A stretch of 64,000 bases of DNA, taken from contig NZ_JAINVU010000001.1 of assembly GCF_019880555.1 (NCBI RefSeq), positions 558,001 to 622,000 of the forward strand, in the 5' to 3' direction. Below are positions 44,402 through 52,011 of the stretch, one piece after another. The position numbers were made by a program, and so were the translations under genes. Numbering within the stretch: the stretch's first letter is position 1; every line of letters begins with the position of its first letter. This DNA is from Hephaestia mangrovi. GTDB taxonomy: Bacteria > Pseudomonadota > Alphaproteobacteria > Sphingomonadales > Sphingomonadaceae. The notes under the pieces were generated by a model. That model saw nothing but the letters and a program-made list of their open reading frames with translations. It did no database searches and was not told the origin of the DNA.

Positions 44402-45316
44402 ATGGGCGGACTGGAGATCGTCGCATCGGGGCTGCGCTTTCCCGAAGGGCCGGTGGCGATGCCTGACGGCAGCGTCATCCTGGTCGAGATCGCGGCGGGC
44501 CGGATCACGCGGGTGAAGCCGGACGGATCGACCGAAACGGTGGCGGAAACGGGCGGCGGGCCGAACGGGCTGGCGATCGGCCCCGACGGCAAGCTCTATT
44601 GCTGCAACAACGGCGGGTTCGGCTGGGTGGAGACGCAAGGCCTCTTGGTGCCGCACGGCACCGCGGCGGATTATCCCGGCGGCTCGATCCAGCGTGTCGA
44701 CATCGAGACGGGCGCGATCGAGACGCTTTACAGCGAGGCATCGAACGCGCCGCTCGCCGGGCCTAACGACATCGTGTTCGACGATGCCGGCGGCTTCTGG
44801 TTTACCGATCACGGCAAGACCCGCGAGCGATCGCGCGACGTGACCGGGGTGTTCTACGCGAAAGCCGATGGCAGCGATTGCCGCGAAGTGATCTTCCCGC
44901 TGGAAAATCCCAACGGCATCGGCCTCTCGCCCGACGGCAAGCGGCTCTATGTCGCCGAGACCTATACCTGCAAATTGTGGGCGTTCGATGTCGTTGCGCC
45001 GGGCGAGGTCGCCGGCGGGCAGGGGCTGTCGGGCGGGGGCGGCAGCTTCCTCTACTGCCCCGGCGGCTACACCTATTTCGACTCGCTGGGGGTCGATGAC
45101 GGCGGCAACATCTGCGTCGCGACGATCGGCGCGAGCGGGATCAGCGTCGTCGCACCCGATGGCGCGCTGGCCGATTTCGTGCCGACCGACGATCCCTTCA
45201 CCACCAATATCTGCTGGGGCGGCGAGGATTTGCGGACGGCATATATCACGCTTTCCGGCACCGGCAGGCTTGCTACAATGCAATGGCCCAGGCCCGGGCT
45301 GAAGCTCGCTTATTGA
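44402..45316 (+). CDS. SMP-30/gluconolactonase-like lactonase
   Basis: This 304-residue beta-propeller protein lacks a signal peptide. Likely metal ligands are Glu15 in FPEGP, Asn in GPNDIVF, Asn in NPNGIGLSPDG and Asp in YFDSLGVDDGG. ATG 44402 sits six bases after AGGAG (44391-44395). It resembles sugar lactonases, but the substrate is unknown. The divergent thiamine-diphosphate enzyme suggests that both may act on the same sugar-acid or keto-acid pathway. It is distinct in sequence from the xylonolactonase at 34103-34975. Confidence 0.85.
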   Translation: MGGLEIVASGLRFPEGPVAMPDGSVILVEIAAGRITRVKPDGSTETVAETGGGPNGLAIGPDGKLYCCNNGGFGWVETQGLLVPHGTAADYPGGSIQRVDIETGAIETLYSEASNAPLAGPNDIVFDDAGGFWFTDHGKTRERSRDVTGVFYAKADGSDCREVIFPLENPNGIGLSPDGKRLYVAETYTCKLWAFDVVAPGEVAGGQGLSGGGGSFLYCPGGYTYFDSLGVDDGGNICVATIGASGISVVAPDGALADFVPTDDPFTTNICWGGEDLRTAYITLSGTGRLATMQWPRPGLKLAY

Positions 45317-45329
45317 CAGGGGATAGTGT

Positions 45330-46022
45330 GTGACGCGCCATCACGAGATGCATCTGGTGAAGCGCATCGGCTGGCTGCGCGCCGCGGTGCTCGGCGCGAA
45401 CGACGGCATCGTCTCGACCGCCAGCCTGGTGATCGGCGTCGCCGCCGCCGGCCAGCCGCGGATGACGATCCTGTTGACCGGGGTGGCCGGGCTGGTGGCG
45501 GGCGCGATGTCGATGGCGGCGGGCGAATATGTTTCGGTGAGCTCGCAATCGGACATCGAAAAGGCCGATCTGGCGCGCGAGAAAAGCGAGCTGGCGACCG
45601 ATTGGGACGCCGAGCATCGCGAGCTGGCGCTGATCTATCGGCGGCGCGGGCTGACCAAGGAGCTGGCCGACGAGGTCGCCACGCAATTGATGGACCATGA
45701 TGCGCTCGGCGCCCATCTGCGCGACGAACTGGGCATTTCCGAGCAACTCGTCGCGCGCCCGGTGCAGGCGGCGGCGGCCTCCGCGGCGAGCTTTTCGATC
45801 GGCGCGGCGGTGCCGTTGCTGCTGGTGGTGCTGCTGCCGCTGGCGTTGATCGGCTGGGGCGTGGCGATCGGCTCGCTGTTCTGCCTTGCCGCGCTGGGGG
45901 CGATCAGTGCGCGGACCGGCGGCGTCGGGATGCTGGTGCCCACGCTTCGCGTGACCTTCTGGGGGGCGCTGGCGATGGCGATCACCGCGGGCGTCGGGCT
46001 GGCGTTCGGGGCCACCGGCTGA
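45330..46022 (+). CDS. VIT1/CCC1-family iron/manganese transporter
   Basis: This 230-residue membrane protein starts at GTG 45330, 13 bases after the lactonase stop. The N-terminal half contains the family signatures LGANDGIVSTASLVIGV and MAAGEYVSVSSQSD over two helices. A cytoplasmic charged helical segment (about 75-145, rich in Glu, Asp and His) follows and would bind metal. Three helices make up the C-terminal half. The family exports or sequesters Fe2+ or Mn2+. Its relation to the neighbouring genes is unclear. Confidence 0.9.
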   Translation: MTRHHEMHLVKRIGWLRAAVLGANDGIVSTASLVIGVAAAGQPRMTILLTGVAGLVAGAMSMAAGEYVSVSSQSDIEKADLAREKSELATDWDAEHRELALIYRRRGLTKELADEVATQLMDHDALGAHLRDELGISEQLVARPVQAAAASAASFSIGAAVPLLLVVLLPLALIGWGVAIGSLFCLAALGAISARTGGVGMLVPTLRVTFWGALAMAITAGVGLAFGATG

Positions 46023-46093
46023 TTGACCCCAAGGGCTGCTGCTCGCTATGCGCGAAGCCATCCCAGCGAGCCTGACCAGGAGCGAGTCCCGTT

Positions 46094-46801
46094 ATGAAAA
46101 AGCTTTATCCCAGCGCCGCGGCCGCGCTCGAAGGCCTGCTGTTCGACGGGATGACGCTGTGCGCGGGCGGGTTCGGCCTGTGCGGCATTCCCGAGCGGCT
46201 GATCGACGCGATCCGCGATGCGGGGGTGAAGGACCTGACGATCGCTTCGAACAACGCCGGGATCGATAACGAGGGGCTCGGCAAGCTGCTGCGCACGCGG
46301 CAGGTGAAGAAGATGATCTCGTCCTATGTCGGCGAGAACAAGGAATTCGAACGGCAATTCCTCTCCGGCGAGCTGGAGGTCGAATTCTGCCCGCAGGGCA
46401 CGCTGGCCGAGCGCTGCCGCGCCGGCGGGGCGGGCATCCCCGGCTTCTACACCAAGACCGGGGTCGGCACGCAGGTCGCCGAGGGCAAGGAGGTCAAGAC
46501 CTTCGACGGCCAGGACTATATCCTTGAGCGCGGCATCCGCGCCGACGTGTCGATCATCAAGGGCTGGAAGGCCGACGAGGCGGGCAATCTGCTGTTCCGC
46601 AAGACCGCGCGCAATTTCAATCAGCCGATGGCGACCGCCGGCAAGGTGTGCGTCGCCGAGGTCGAGGAAGTGGTGCCGGTCGGCAGCCTCGATCCCGATC
46701 AGATCCATTTGCCGGGCATCTACGTCAATCGACTGATCCTGGGCGCGCCCTACGACAAGAAGATCGAATTCCGCACGGTGCGGGAGCGGGCGGCGGCGTG
46801 A
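46094..46801 (+). CDS. scoA: Succinyl-CoA:3-ketoacid CoA-transferase subunit A
   Basis: This 235-residue alpha subunit activates acetoacetate with succinyl-CoA. The glycine-rich CoA-binding motif [10 protein letters not shown] lies near 25-34, and other family stretches are [34 protein letters not shown] and [10 protein letters not shown]. The beta subunit follows only after an inserted phosphatase gene, which is unusual because scoA and scoB are normally adjacent. The stop overlaps the GTG start of that inserted gene. Confidence 0.95.
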   Translation: MKKLYPSAAAALEGLLFDGMTLCAGGFGLCGIPERLIDAIRDAGVKDLTIASNNAGIDNEGLGKLLRTRQVKKMISSYVGENKEFERQFLSGELEVEFCPQGTLAERCRAGGAGIPGFYTKTGVGTQVAEGKEVKTFDGQDYILERGIRADVSIIKGWKADEAGNLLFRKTARNFNQPMATAGKVCVAEVEEVVPVGSLDPDQIHLPGIYVNRLILGAPYDKKIEFRTVRERAAA

Positions 46802-47829
46802 GGCGCTGGCGGGCCCTGCTCGCCGCGGGAGCGGCGGCGCCGCTGCTCTCCGGCTGCATCGCCGCGGCCGTGCCGGTGGCGGCGGCGGGCGTGGTCGGCA
46901 AGCACGAGCTCGACCGGCGCCACGCCAAGCAGGAAGCCACCGAACAGGCGCAGACGCCGCCGGCGCTGGTGCGCGGCCCCGGCGTGCCGCCGCCGGGCGG
47001 CCTGATGGCGACCAAGGTGCCGCCGTCGGTGCAATATCTCTACGGCTCGGCCGAGGCGGCGGCGCAGCAGCGCCAGACCTATCTGGAACTCGCCAATTTC
47101 CTGATCGCCAAATCGTCGGATCGCGCGGTCGGCCATCCGGTCAAGTCGGTAGTGCTGGCGCCGGGCTCGACGCTCGACCAGCCGGTGTTCGAGCCGTGCG
47201 GCGACAAGCCGCTCGCCGTGGTGCTCGATGCCGACGAAACCGCAATCCTCAATTACGGGTTCGAGGGCGATCAGGTGCTGCGCGGCGGCGCCTATGACCA
47301 GCAGCGCTGGAACCGCTGGGAACAGACCGGGCAGGGCAAGGTGCGGCCGGTGCCCGGCGTGCTCGATGCGCTGGAGGTGGCGCGGCAGGCGGGCGTGACG
47401 GTGGTGATCAATTCCAACCGGCTCGCCGCCAATGCCGATGCCACCGCCGCGACGCTGAAACAGGCGGGGCTGGGCAGCTTCACCCATCTCGATACATTGT
47501 GGCTGAGCGGCGACGCGGGTAGCGGCTCGGGCAAGGACGCGCGGCGCTGGGCGATTTCGGCCAAATATTGCGTCGTCGCGATGGTCGGCGACCAGCTCGG
47601 CGATTTTAGCGATCTGTTCAACGCGCCGGCGCTCGGCCTGAAGCAGCGCCGCGAGGCGCTCGGCACGCGCGATTTCGAAGTGATGTGGGGCCAGGGCTGG
47701 TTCATCCTGCCCAACCCCGTTTACGGCACCGCGCTCAAGGGCGATTACGGCGCCGTCTTTCCGGTCGAGACACGCTGGAGCGATCCGGCCGAAACCCAGA
47801 CACCAACGCCAAGTGGGAGTGCCAACTGA
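46798..47829 (+). CDS. HAD acid phosphatase lipoprotein (class C/e(P4)-like) between scoA and scoB
   Basis: GTG 46798 overlaps the scoA stop (GTGA) and starts a lipoprotein signal with lipobox LLSGC (Cys20). The 343-residue product has the HAD motif VVLDADET with Asp144 and Asp146, and a second acidic motif VGDQLGDF, typical of the class B/C acid phosphatases or 5'-nucleotidases such as e(P4). It should act in the periplasm on nucleotides or other phosphomonoesters. The stop overlaps the scoB start (TGATG), so three genes with no evident functional link form one translationally coupled unit. Confidence 0.88.
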   Translation: MRRWRALLAAGAAAPLLSGCIAAAVPVAAAGVVGKHELDRRHAKQEATEQAQTPPALVRGPGVPPPGGLMATKVPPSVQYLYGSAEAAAQQRQTYLELANFLIAKSSDRAVGHPVKSVVLAPGSTLDQPVFEPCGDKPLAVVLDADETAILNYGFEGDQVLRGGAYDQQRWNRWEQTGQGKVRPVPGVLDALEVARQAGVTVVINSNRLAANADATAATLKQAGLGSFTHLDTLWLSGDAGSGSGKDARRWAISAKYCVVAMVGDQLGDFSDLFNAPALGLKQRREALGTRDFEVMWGQGWFILPNPVYGTALKGDYGAVFPVETRWSDPAETQTPTPSGSAN

Positions 47830-48476
47830 TGCCCTGGACCCGTGACGAGATGGCCGCCCGCGCCGCGACCGAATTGCGCGACGGCTTCTACGTGAACCTC
47901 GGCATCGGCATCCCGACGCTGGTCGCGAACCACATTCCGGCGGGCGTCGAGGTGACGCTGCAATCGGAAAACGGGATGCTGGGGATCGGGCCGTTTCCCT
48001 ATGCCGGTGAGGAAGACCCCGATCTGATCAACGCCGGCAAGCAGACGGTGAGCGAGCTGCCGCAGACGGTCTATTTCTCGTCCGACCAGAGCTTCGCGAT
48101 GATCCGCGGCGGGCATATCGATCTCGCCGTGCTCGGCGCGATGGAGGTCGCCGAGAATGGCGACATCGCCAACTGGATGATCCCAGGCAAGATGATCAAG
48201 GGGATGGGCGGGGCGATGGACCTCGTCGCCGGGGTCAAGAAGATCATCGTCGTGATGGAGCATACCAGCAAGAGCGGCGACGCCAAGTTCATCCCCGAAT
48301 GCACGCTGCCGCTGACCGGCCGGAATGTGGTCGACATGATCGTCACCGATCTCGCGGTGTTCCAGCGGCCCGATCACGACAGCCCGTTCCGGCTGATCGA
48401 GCTCGCGCCCGGCGTGACCGAGGAAGAGGTCGCCGCCAAGACCACCGCCAGCTACGAGGCGATGGCGGCGGCGTGA
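47829..48476 (+). CDS. scoB: Succinyl-CoA:3-ketoacid CoA-transferase subunit B
   Basis: This 215-residue beta subunit carries the catalytic Glu47 in [11 protein letters not shown], which forms the glutamyl-CoA intermediate. Other signatures are [26 protein letters not shown] and [16 protein letters not shown] 47829 overlaps the phosphatase stop by one base, with GGAG upstream. Together with scoA it feeds acetoacetate into acetyl-CoA metabolism. Confidence 0.95.
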   Translation: MPWTRDEMAARAATELRDGFYVNLGIGIPTLVANHIPAGVEVTLQSENGMLGIGPFPYAGEEDPDLINAGKQTVSELPQTVYFSSDQSFAMIRGGHIDLAVLGAMEVAENGDIANWMIPGKMIKGMGGAMDLVAGVKKIIVVMEHTSKSGDAKFIPECTLPLTGRNVVDMIVTDLAVFQRPDHDSPFRLIELAPGVTEEEVAAKTTASYEAMAAA

Positions 48477-48486
48477 TCGCGCGCCG

Positions 48487-49449
48487 ATGAGGGTTCTGCT
48501 GACCGGCAGCTCGGGGTGGCTGGGGCGCTTTCTTGCGCCGGCGCTGCGGGATGCCGGGCACGGCGTGATCGGCCTCGACGTCGCGCCGGGCGCGGACACC
48601 GCGATCGTCGGCTCGGTGGCGGATCGGAACCTGGTGGACCGCGTTTTCGTGGACCATCGGCCCGACGCGGTGATCCACGCCGCGGCGCTGCACAAGCCCG
48701 ATATCGCGCGCTATCCGGCGCAGGCGTTCGTCGACGTCAACATTACGGGCACGCTGAACCTGCTCGAAGCCGCGACGGCGCATGGCGCGAGCCGCTTCGT
48801 GTTCACCTCGACCACCTCGCTGATGATCTCGCAGGCGATCCGCGACGGTGCGGGCGAGCGTGCGGCGTGGATCGATGAGACGCTGGCGCCGCTCGAACCG
48901 CGCAACATCTACGGTGTCACCAAGCTGGCGGCCGAGCAGCTCTGCCGGTTGCAGCACCATCTCCATGGCCTGCCGGTGGTGATCCTGCGCACCGCGCGCT
49001 TCTTTCCGGAGGAAGACGACACGCATCGTGCGCTCGACGGCGAGAATATGAAAGCCAACGAGCTGCTCCATCGCCGGCTGACGGTCGAGGATGCGGCCGA
49101 GGCGCATCTCGCCGCGCTCGATCGCGCGCCGGCGCTGGGGTTCGATACGTTCATCCTGTCGGCGCCAACGCCGTTCGATCGCGGTGATGCGGCGGCGCTC
49201 AAGAGCGACGCGGCAACCGTGATCGCGCGCTATTTTCCCGAGGCGGCCGCGCTGTACGCCGCGCGTGGCTGGTCGCTGCCCGCCTCGATCGACCGCGTCT
49301 ATGATGCGGCACATGCCGCAAACCGTCTCGGCTTCCGTTGCCGCACCGACTTTGCCACGGCGCTAGAGGCGCTGCGCGATGGCGCGCCATTGCCGTTTGC
49401 GCATGACGCCGCCTATCAATCGCCCGCGCTGGGCCGATTGTCGGCCTGA
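48487..49449 (+). CDS. NAD-dependent epimerase/dehydratase
   Basis: This 320-residue extended short-chain dehydrogenase has the cofactor motif TGSSGWLG (6-13), a conserved VIHAAAL near 62-68, a Ser/Thr cluster FTSTTS around 106-111 and the catalytic Tyr142/Lys146 in YGVTK. It likely converts a nucleotide-linked or free sugar, but the substrate cannot be read from the sequence. It starts ten bases after scoB and may belong to the same transcript. It is followed by an extended hairpin between converging genes. Confidence 0.88.
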   Translation: MRVLLTGSSGWLGRFLAPALRDAGHGVIGLDVAPGADTAIVGSVADRNLVDRVFVDHRPDAVIHAAALHKPDIARYPAQAFVDVNITGTLNLLEAATAHGASRFVFTSTTSLMISQAIRDGAGERAAWIDETLAPLEPRNIYGVTKLAAEQLCRLQHHLHGLPVVILRTARFFPEEDDTHRALDGENMKANELLHRRLTVEDAAEAHLAALDRAPALGFDTFILSAPTPFDRGDAAALKSDAATVIARYFPEAAALYAARGWSLPASIDRVYDAAHAANRLGFRCRTDFATALEALRDGAPLPFAHDAAYQSPALGRLSA

Positions 49450-49457
49450 TCGGCGCT

Positions 49458-49503
49458 GCGCGCCTCGCCGCGCCGGGCGTCGATCCCGGCTAGCGAGGCG
49501 CGC
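49458..49503. terminator. Two-tier hairpin between convergent epimerase and LytTR genes
   Basis: GCGCGCCTCGC (49458-49468) pairs perfectly with 49493-49503, and an inner stem GCCGGG/CCCGGC (49472-49477/49485-49490) lies in its loop. It probably serves as a bidirectional 3' end structure, although there is no U-tract. Confidence 0.5.
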
Positions 49504-49513
49504 CAAGCGTCGC

Positions 49514-50311
49514 TCAATGGACGAAGCGCGCCACCACGTCGCGATAGGAGCGGCTGACCTTCACTTGCGCGCCCGAGCCGAGCACCAGGAAGCATTCGCC
49601 ATTGGTGTGCGGCTTCACCTCGCGGACGAGATCGAGATTGACGATCGTCGAGCGGTGGACGCGCTGGAAACGACGCGGGTCGAGACGCTTTTCGAGATCC
49701 TTCATCGTCTCGCGCAGGATCAGGTTCCGGTCGCCGGTATAGATCACCATGTAATCGCCGGCGGCATCGATCCGCTCGATCGTGTCGACATCGACGCGGA
49801 AAATCTGCCCCTGATCCTTGATGTTGATGAGCTTCTCATACCGGCTGGACGCCATCTCGCTGCCGTCAGTGAAACCTTCGGCGGCCTCCGGGGCGACCTC
49901 GGCGAGGACTTCCTTGAGCTTCTCGATCTCCTCGACGCCGCGCTTTTCGGTCAGGCGCTGGCGGACGCGGTCGAGCGTGTCGGCGAGCCGCGATTCCTCG
50001 ACCGGCTTCATCAGATAATCGACTGCCTGCGCCTCGAACGCGCGGATCGCGTGATCCGAATAAGCGGTGACGAAGACGAACAGCGGCGGCTCGACTTCCA
50101 TCAGCCCCTGGACGACGGAGAAGCCGTCGAATCCGGGCATCTGGATATCGAGAAACACCAGATCGGGCTTGTTGGTCTTGATCGATCTGATCGCCTCGCG
50201 GCCGTTGGTGCATTTGTCGATGATCTCGACATCCTCATGGTTCTGGAGGCGCAACTCCAGCCCCTGGATGGCGAGCGGTTCGTCGTCGACGAGGATGGTA
50301 CGTATGGTCAT
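49514..50311 (-). CDS. LytTR-family response regulator
   Basis: This 265-residue regulator has a receiver domain with Asp55 in LVFLDIQMPG, the switch Thr in VTAYSDHAI and Lys in LMKPVEE. It is joined by a Glu-rich linker (about 120-150) to a C-terminal LytTR DNA-binding domain (about 160-263, with RVDVDTIERIDAAGDYMVIY and FQRVHRSTIVNLD). Its start overlaps the stop of the LytS-like kinase by four bases (ATGA), so they form a cognate pair. The targets are unknown. Confidence 0.94.
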   Translation of the reverse strand: MTIRTILVDDEPLAIQGLELRLQNHEDVEIIDKCTNGREAIRSIKTNKPDLVFLDIQMPGFDGFSVVQGLMEVEPPLFVFVTAYSDHAIRAFEAQAVDYLMKPVEESRLADTLDRVRQRLTEKRGVEEIEKLKEVLAEVAPEAAEGFTDGSEMASSRYEKLINIKDQGQIFRVDVDTIERIDAAGDYMVIYTGDRNLILRETMKDLEKRLDPRRFQRVHRSTIVNLDLVREVKPHTNGECFLVLGSGAQVKVSRSYRDVVARFVH

Positions 50312-51453
50312 GCGGCTTCTCGTGCTGGTTCCTCGAGTTGGAACGGTATCTCGATTTCAACACCGAACCCGCCCCCGCGGTTCGATCGGGTTTCAAAACG
50401 GTGATCCGGCCCGAAGGCCTGGGCTAGCCTGTCCCTGATATTGGCCAGCCCGACACCGGTTGAAAGGCTTGGACGTGGTTTCGTTCCGTGAACACCGGGG
50501 CCGGTGTCGGATACGGTGATCTGCACCCTCTCACCGATGAGCCGAGCCGAAACGGCGATCTCGGCGCCCTCTTCCTTGGGCGTGACCGCATATTTGATCG
50601 CATTTTCGACCAAAGGCTGAAGCAGCAGCGAGGGCAGGCGTGCCTTGGCGACGCGCGGATCGATGTCGAAACGCGGGCGCAGGCGATCCTCGAAGCGCAT
50701 CTTCTCGATCTCGAGGTAGAGCTTCAGCGTCTCGATCTCCTGCGCGATCGTGACATTGGCGGTCGGCTCGTTGGCGAGCGTGTAGCGCAGGAAGGAGGAA
50801 AGGCGGCTCAACATCGAATTGGCGCGCTCGGTCTGCTTCAGCAGCACCAAGGTCGAGATCGAGTTGAGCGTGTTGAACAGAAAATGCGGGTTGAGCTGGT
50901 AGCGCAGCATTGCAAGCTGCGCCGAAGAGGCCTGGGTTTCCAGCCGCTGGAGCTGATCGATCTGATCCTCGACGATCAGATAATAATTGATCCCGTAATA
51001 GAGCGCCGACCAACCGGCGAGCACGATGAAGGCGATGTAGATCGAACCGAACACCAGGTGCATCGGGCTGCCGCCGCCCGACGACGAGTTGAGGATCGAG
51101 AAGGCAAAGGCGTCGAGCACCGCGAACAGGAAGGTCGCCGCCGCCAGCGTCGCAAGCGCGAGCAGAATGCCCGAGAATTGCGGCAGCCTGCGGCGATAGA
51201 GGCCATAGAGCGTCGACAGCAGCAAGGTGATGCAATAGCCGATGATCGCTTCCATCACGTTGCCGATCAGGCCCTTGAGCGGCTGATCCCCGGCGATCGT
51301 GGGCAGGCTGCGCAGCAACAGATAGCCGGTCCAGCCCGCCGCCTGCAGCATCCAGAAGGCGCGGTTCTTGTCCTCGAAGAATGGGCGCGCGAAGATGCCC
51401 GGCTTGATCGGGCTGCTCGCCTTCACGGCGGGGTCGAGGCGCATCGGCCGCAT
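50308..51453 (-). CDS. LytS-like membrane sensor histidine kinase
   Basis: This 381-residue kinase of the His_kinase (LytS/YehU) type has four predicted membrane helices (about 35-52, 62-85, 95-120 and 132-158). A coiled segment leads to the phosphoacceptor His190 in QLNPHFLFNTLN, and the ATPase domain contains LVENAIKYA, VSDTGPGV and STGVGLANIRDRL. The ATG at 51453 or 51444 gives a short basic N-terminus; there is no strong ribosome site. The long open frame further upstream overlaps the opposite-strand gene and is not coding. It precedes the LytTR regulator. Confidence 0.9.
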   Translation of the reverse strand: MRPMRLDPAVKASSPIKPGIFARPFFEDKNRAFWMLQAAGWTGYLLLRSLPTIAGDQPLKGLIGNVMEAIIGYCITLLLSTLYGLYRRRLPQFSGILLALATLAAATFLFAVLDAFAFSILNSSSGGGSPMHLVFGSIYIAFIVLAGWSALYYGINYYLIVEDQIDQLQRLETQASSAQLAMLRYQLNPHFLFNTLNSISTLVLLKQTERANSMLSRLSSFLRYTLANEPTANVTIAQEIETLKLYLEIEKMRFEDRLRPRFDIDPRVAKARLPSLLLQPLVENAIKYAVTPKEEGAEIAVSARLIGERVQITVSDTGPGVHGTKPRPSLSTGVGLANIRDRLAQAFGPDHRFETRSNRGGGFGVEIEIPFQLEEPAREAA

Positions 51454-51541
51454 TGGCCCACATATAGCGGTTGGCGCGCGCGCGGAAAGGGCGTGTTGCC
51501 GCTTGTTTCGTGCCGGCCACGGTGGCAGGGCGCGGGGCGCG

Positions 51542-51952
51542 ATGCACGCGCTGCGATCCTTGACGACAGGCCAACGCCGGCTGCTGCTGGCGCTGTTCGC
51601 CTGCGCGATGGTGCTGAGAATCGCGATTCCCGAAGGCTGGATGCCGATAACCGACGCCAGCGGCACGCGGCTGACGATCTGCACCGGCATGGGGCCGGTC
51701 GAGACGATGGCCGACATGGCGGGCATGGCCGGCATGAGCCATCACAAGGCGCCGATCGGACACGATCAGGGCGACCATCCGTGCACCTTCGCCGGGCTGG
51801 GCCTGGCCGCGGCGCTGCCCGATCTGCCGCCGGCGCCGAAGCTGCCTGTAACGATCGCGGTGCCGACGCTGATCGTGCTCGGCGTGATCGCGGTCGGTCG
51901 CGGGCTCGCTGCGCCACCGCCGCCGGCCACCGGACCACCCGCGCTCGCCTGA
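51542..51952 (+). CDS. DUF2946-like membrane protein with His/Met-rich loop
   Basis: This 136-residue protein has a first membrane helix (about 12-30) and a second (about 96-118). Between them is a Met- and His-rich segment with MADMAGMAGMSHHK, followed by GHDQGDHPC, that looks suited to binding copper or another soft metal. The ORF opens further upstream, but ATG 51542 gives a sensible membrane protein. Proteins of this kind often lie next to TonB receptors and PepSY proteins, as here, and the three genes are close together on one strand. Divergence from the LytS kinase gene is only 88 bases. Confidence 0.7.
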   Translation: MHALRSLTTGQRRLLLALFACAMVLRIAIPEGWMPITDASGTRLTICTGMGPVETMADMAGMAGMSHHKAPIGHDQGDHPCTFAGLGLAAALPDLPPAPKLPVTIAVPTLIVLGVIAVGRGLAAPPPPATGPPALA

Positions 51953-52011
51953 CATCGCCGGCGCGCCCGTCGTGGCGCGCCCGACATTGTTCAGGTGAGG
52001 AAATTCAATCA

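Noticed and set aside
50488..52011. Upstream extension of the TonB receptor frame giving a 1284-residue reading frame
   Set aside because: It is antisense to the LytS kinase and overlaps the DUF2946-like gene; a normal receptor with signal peptide starts at 52012.
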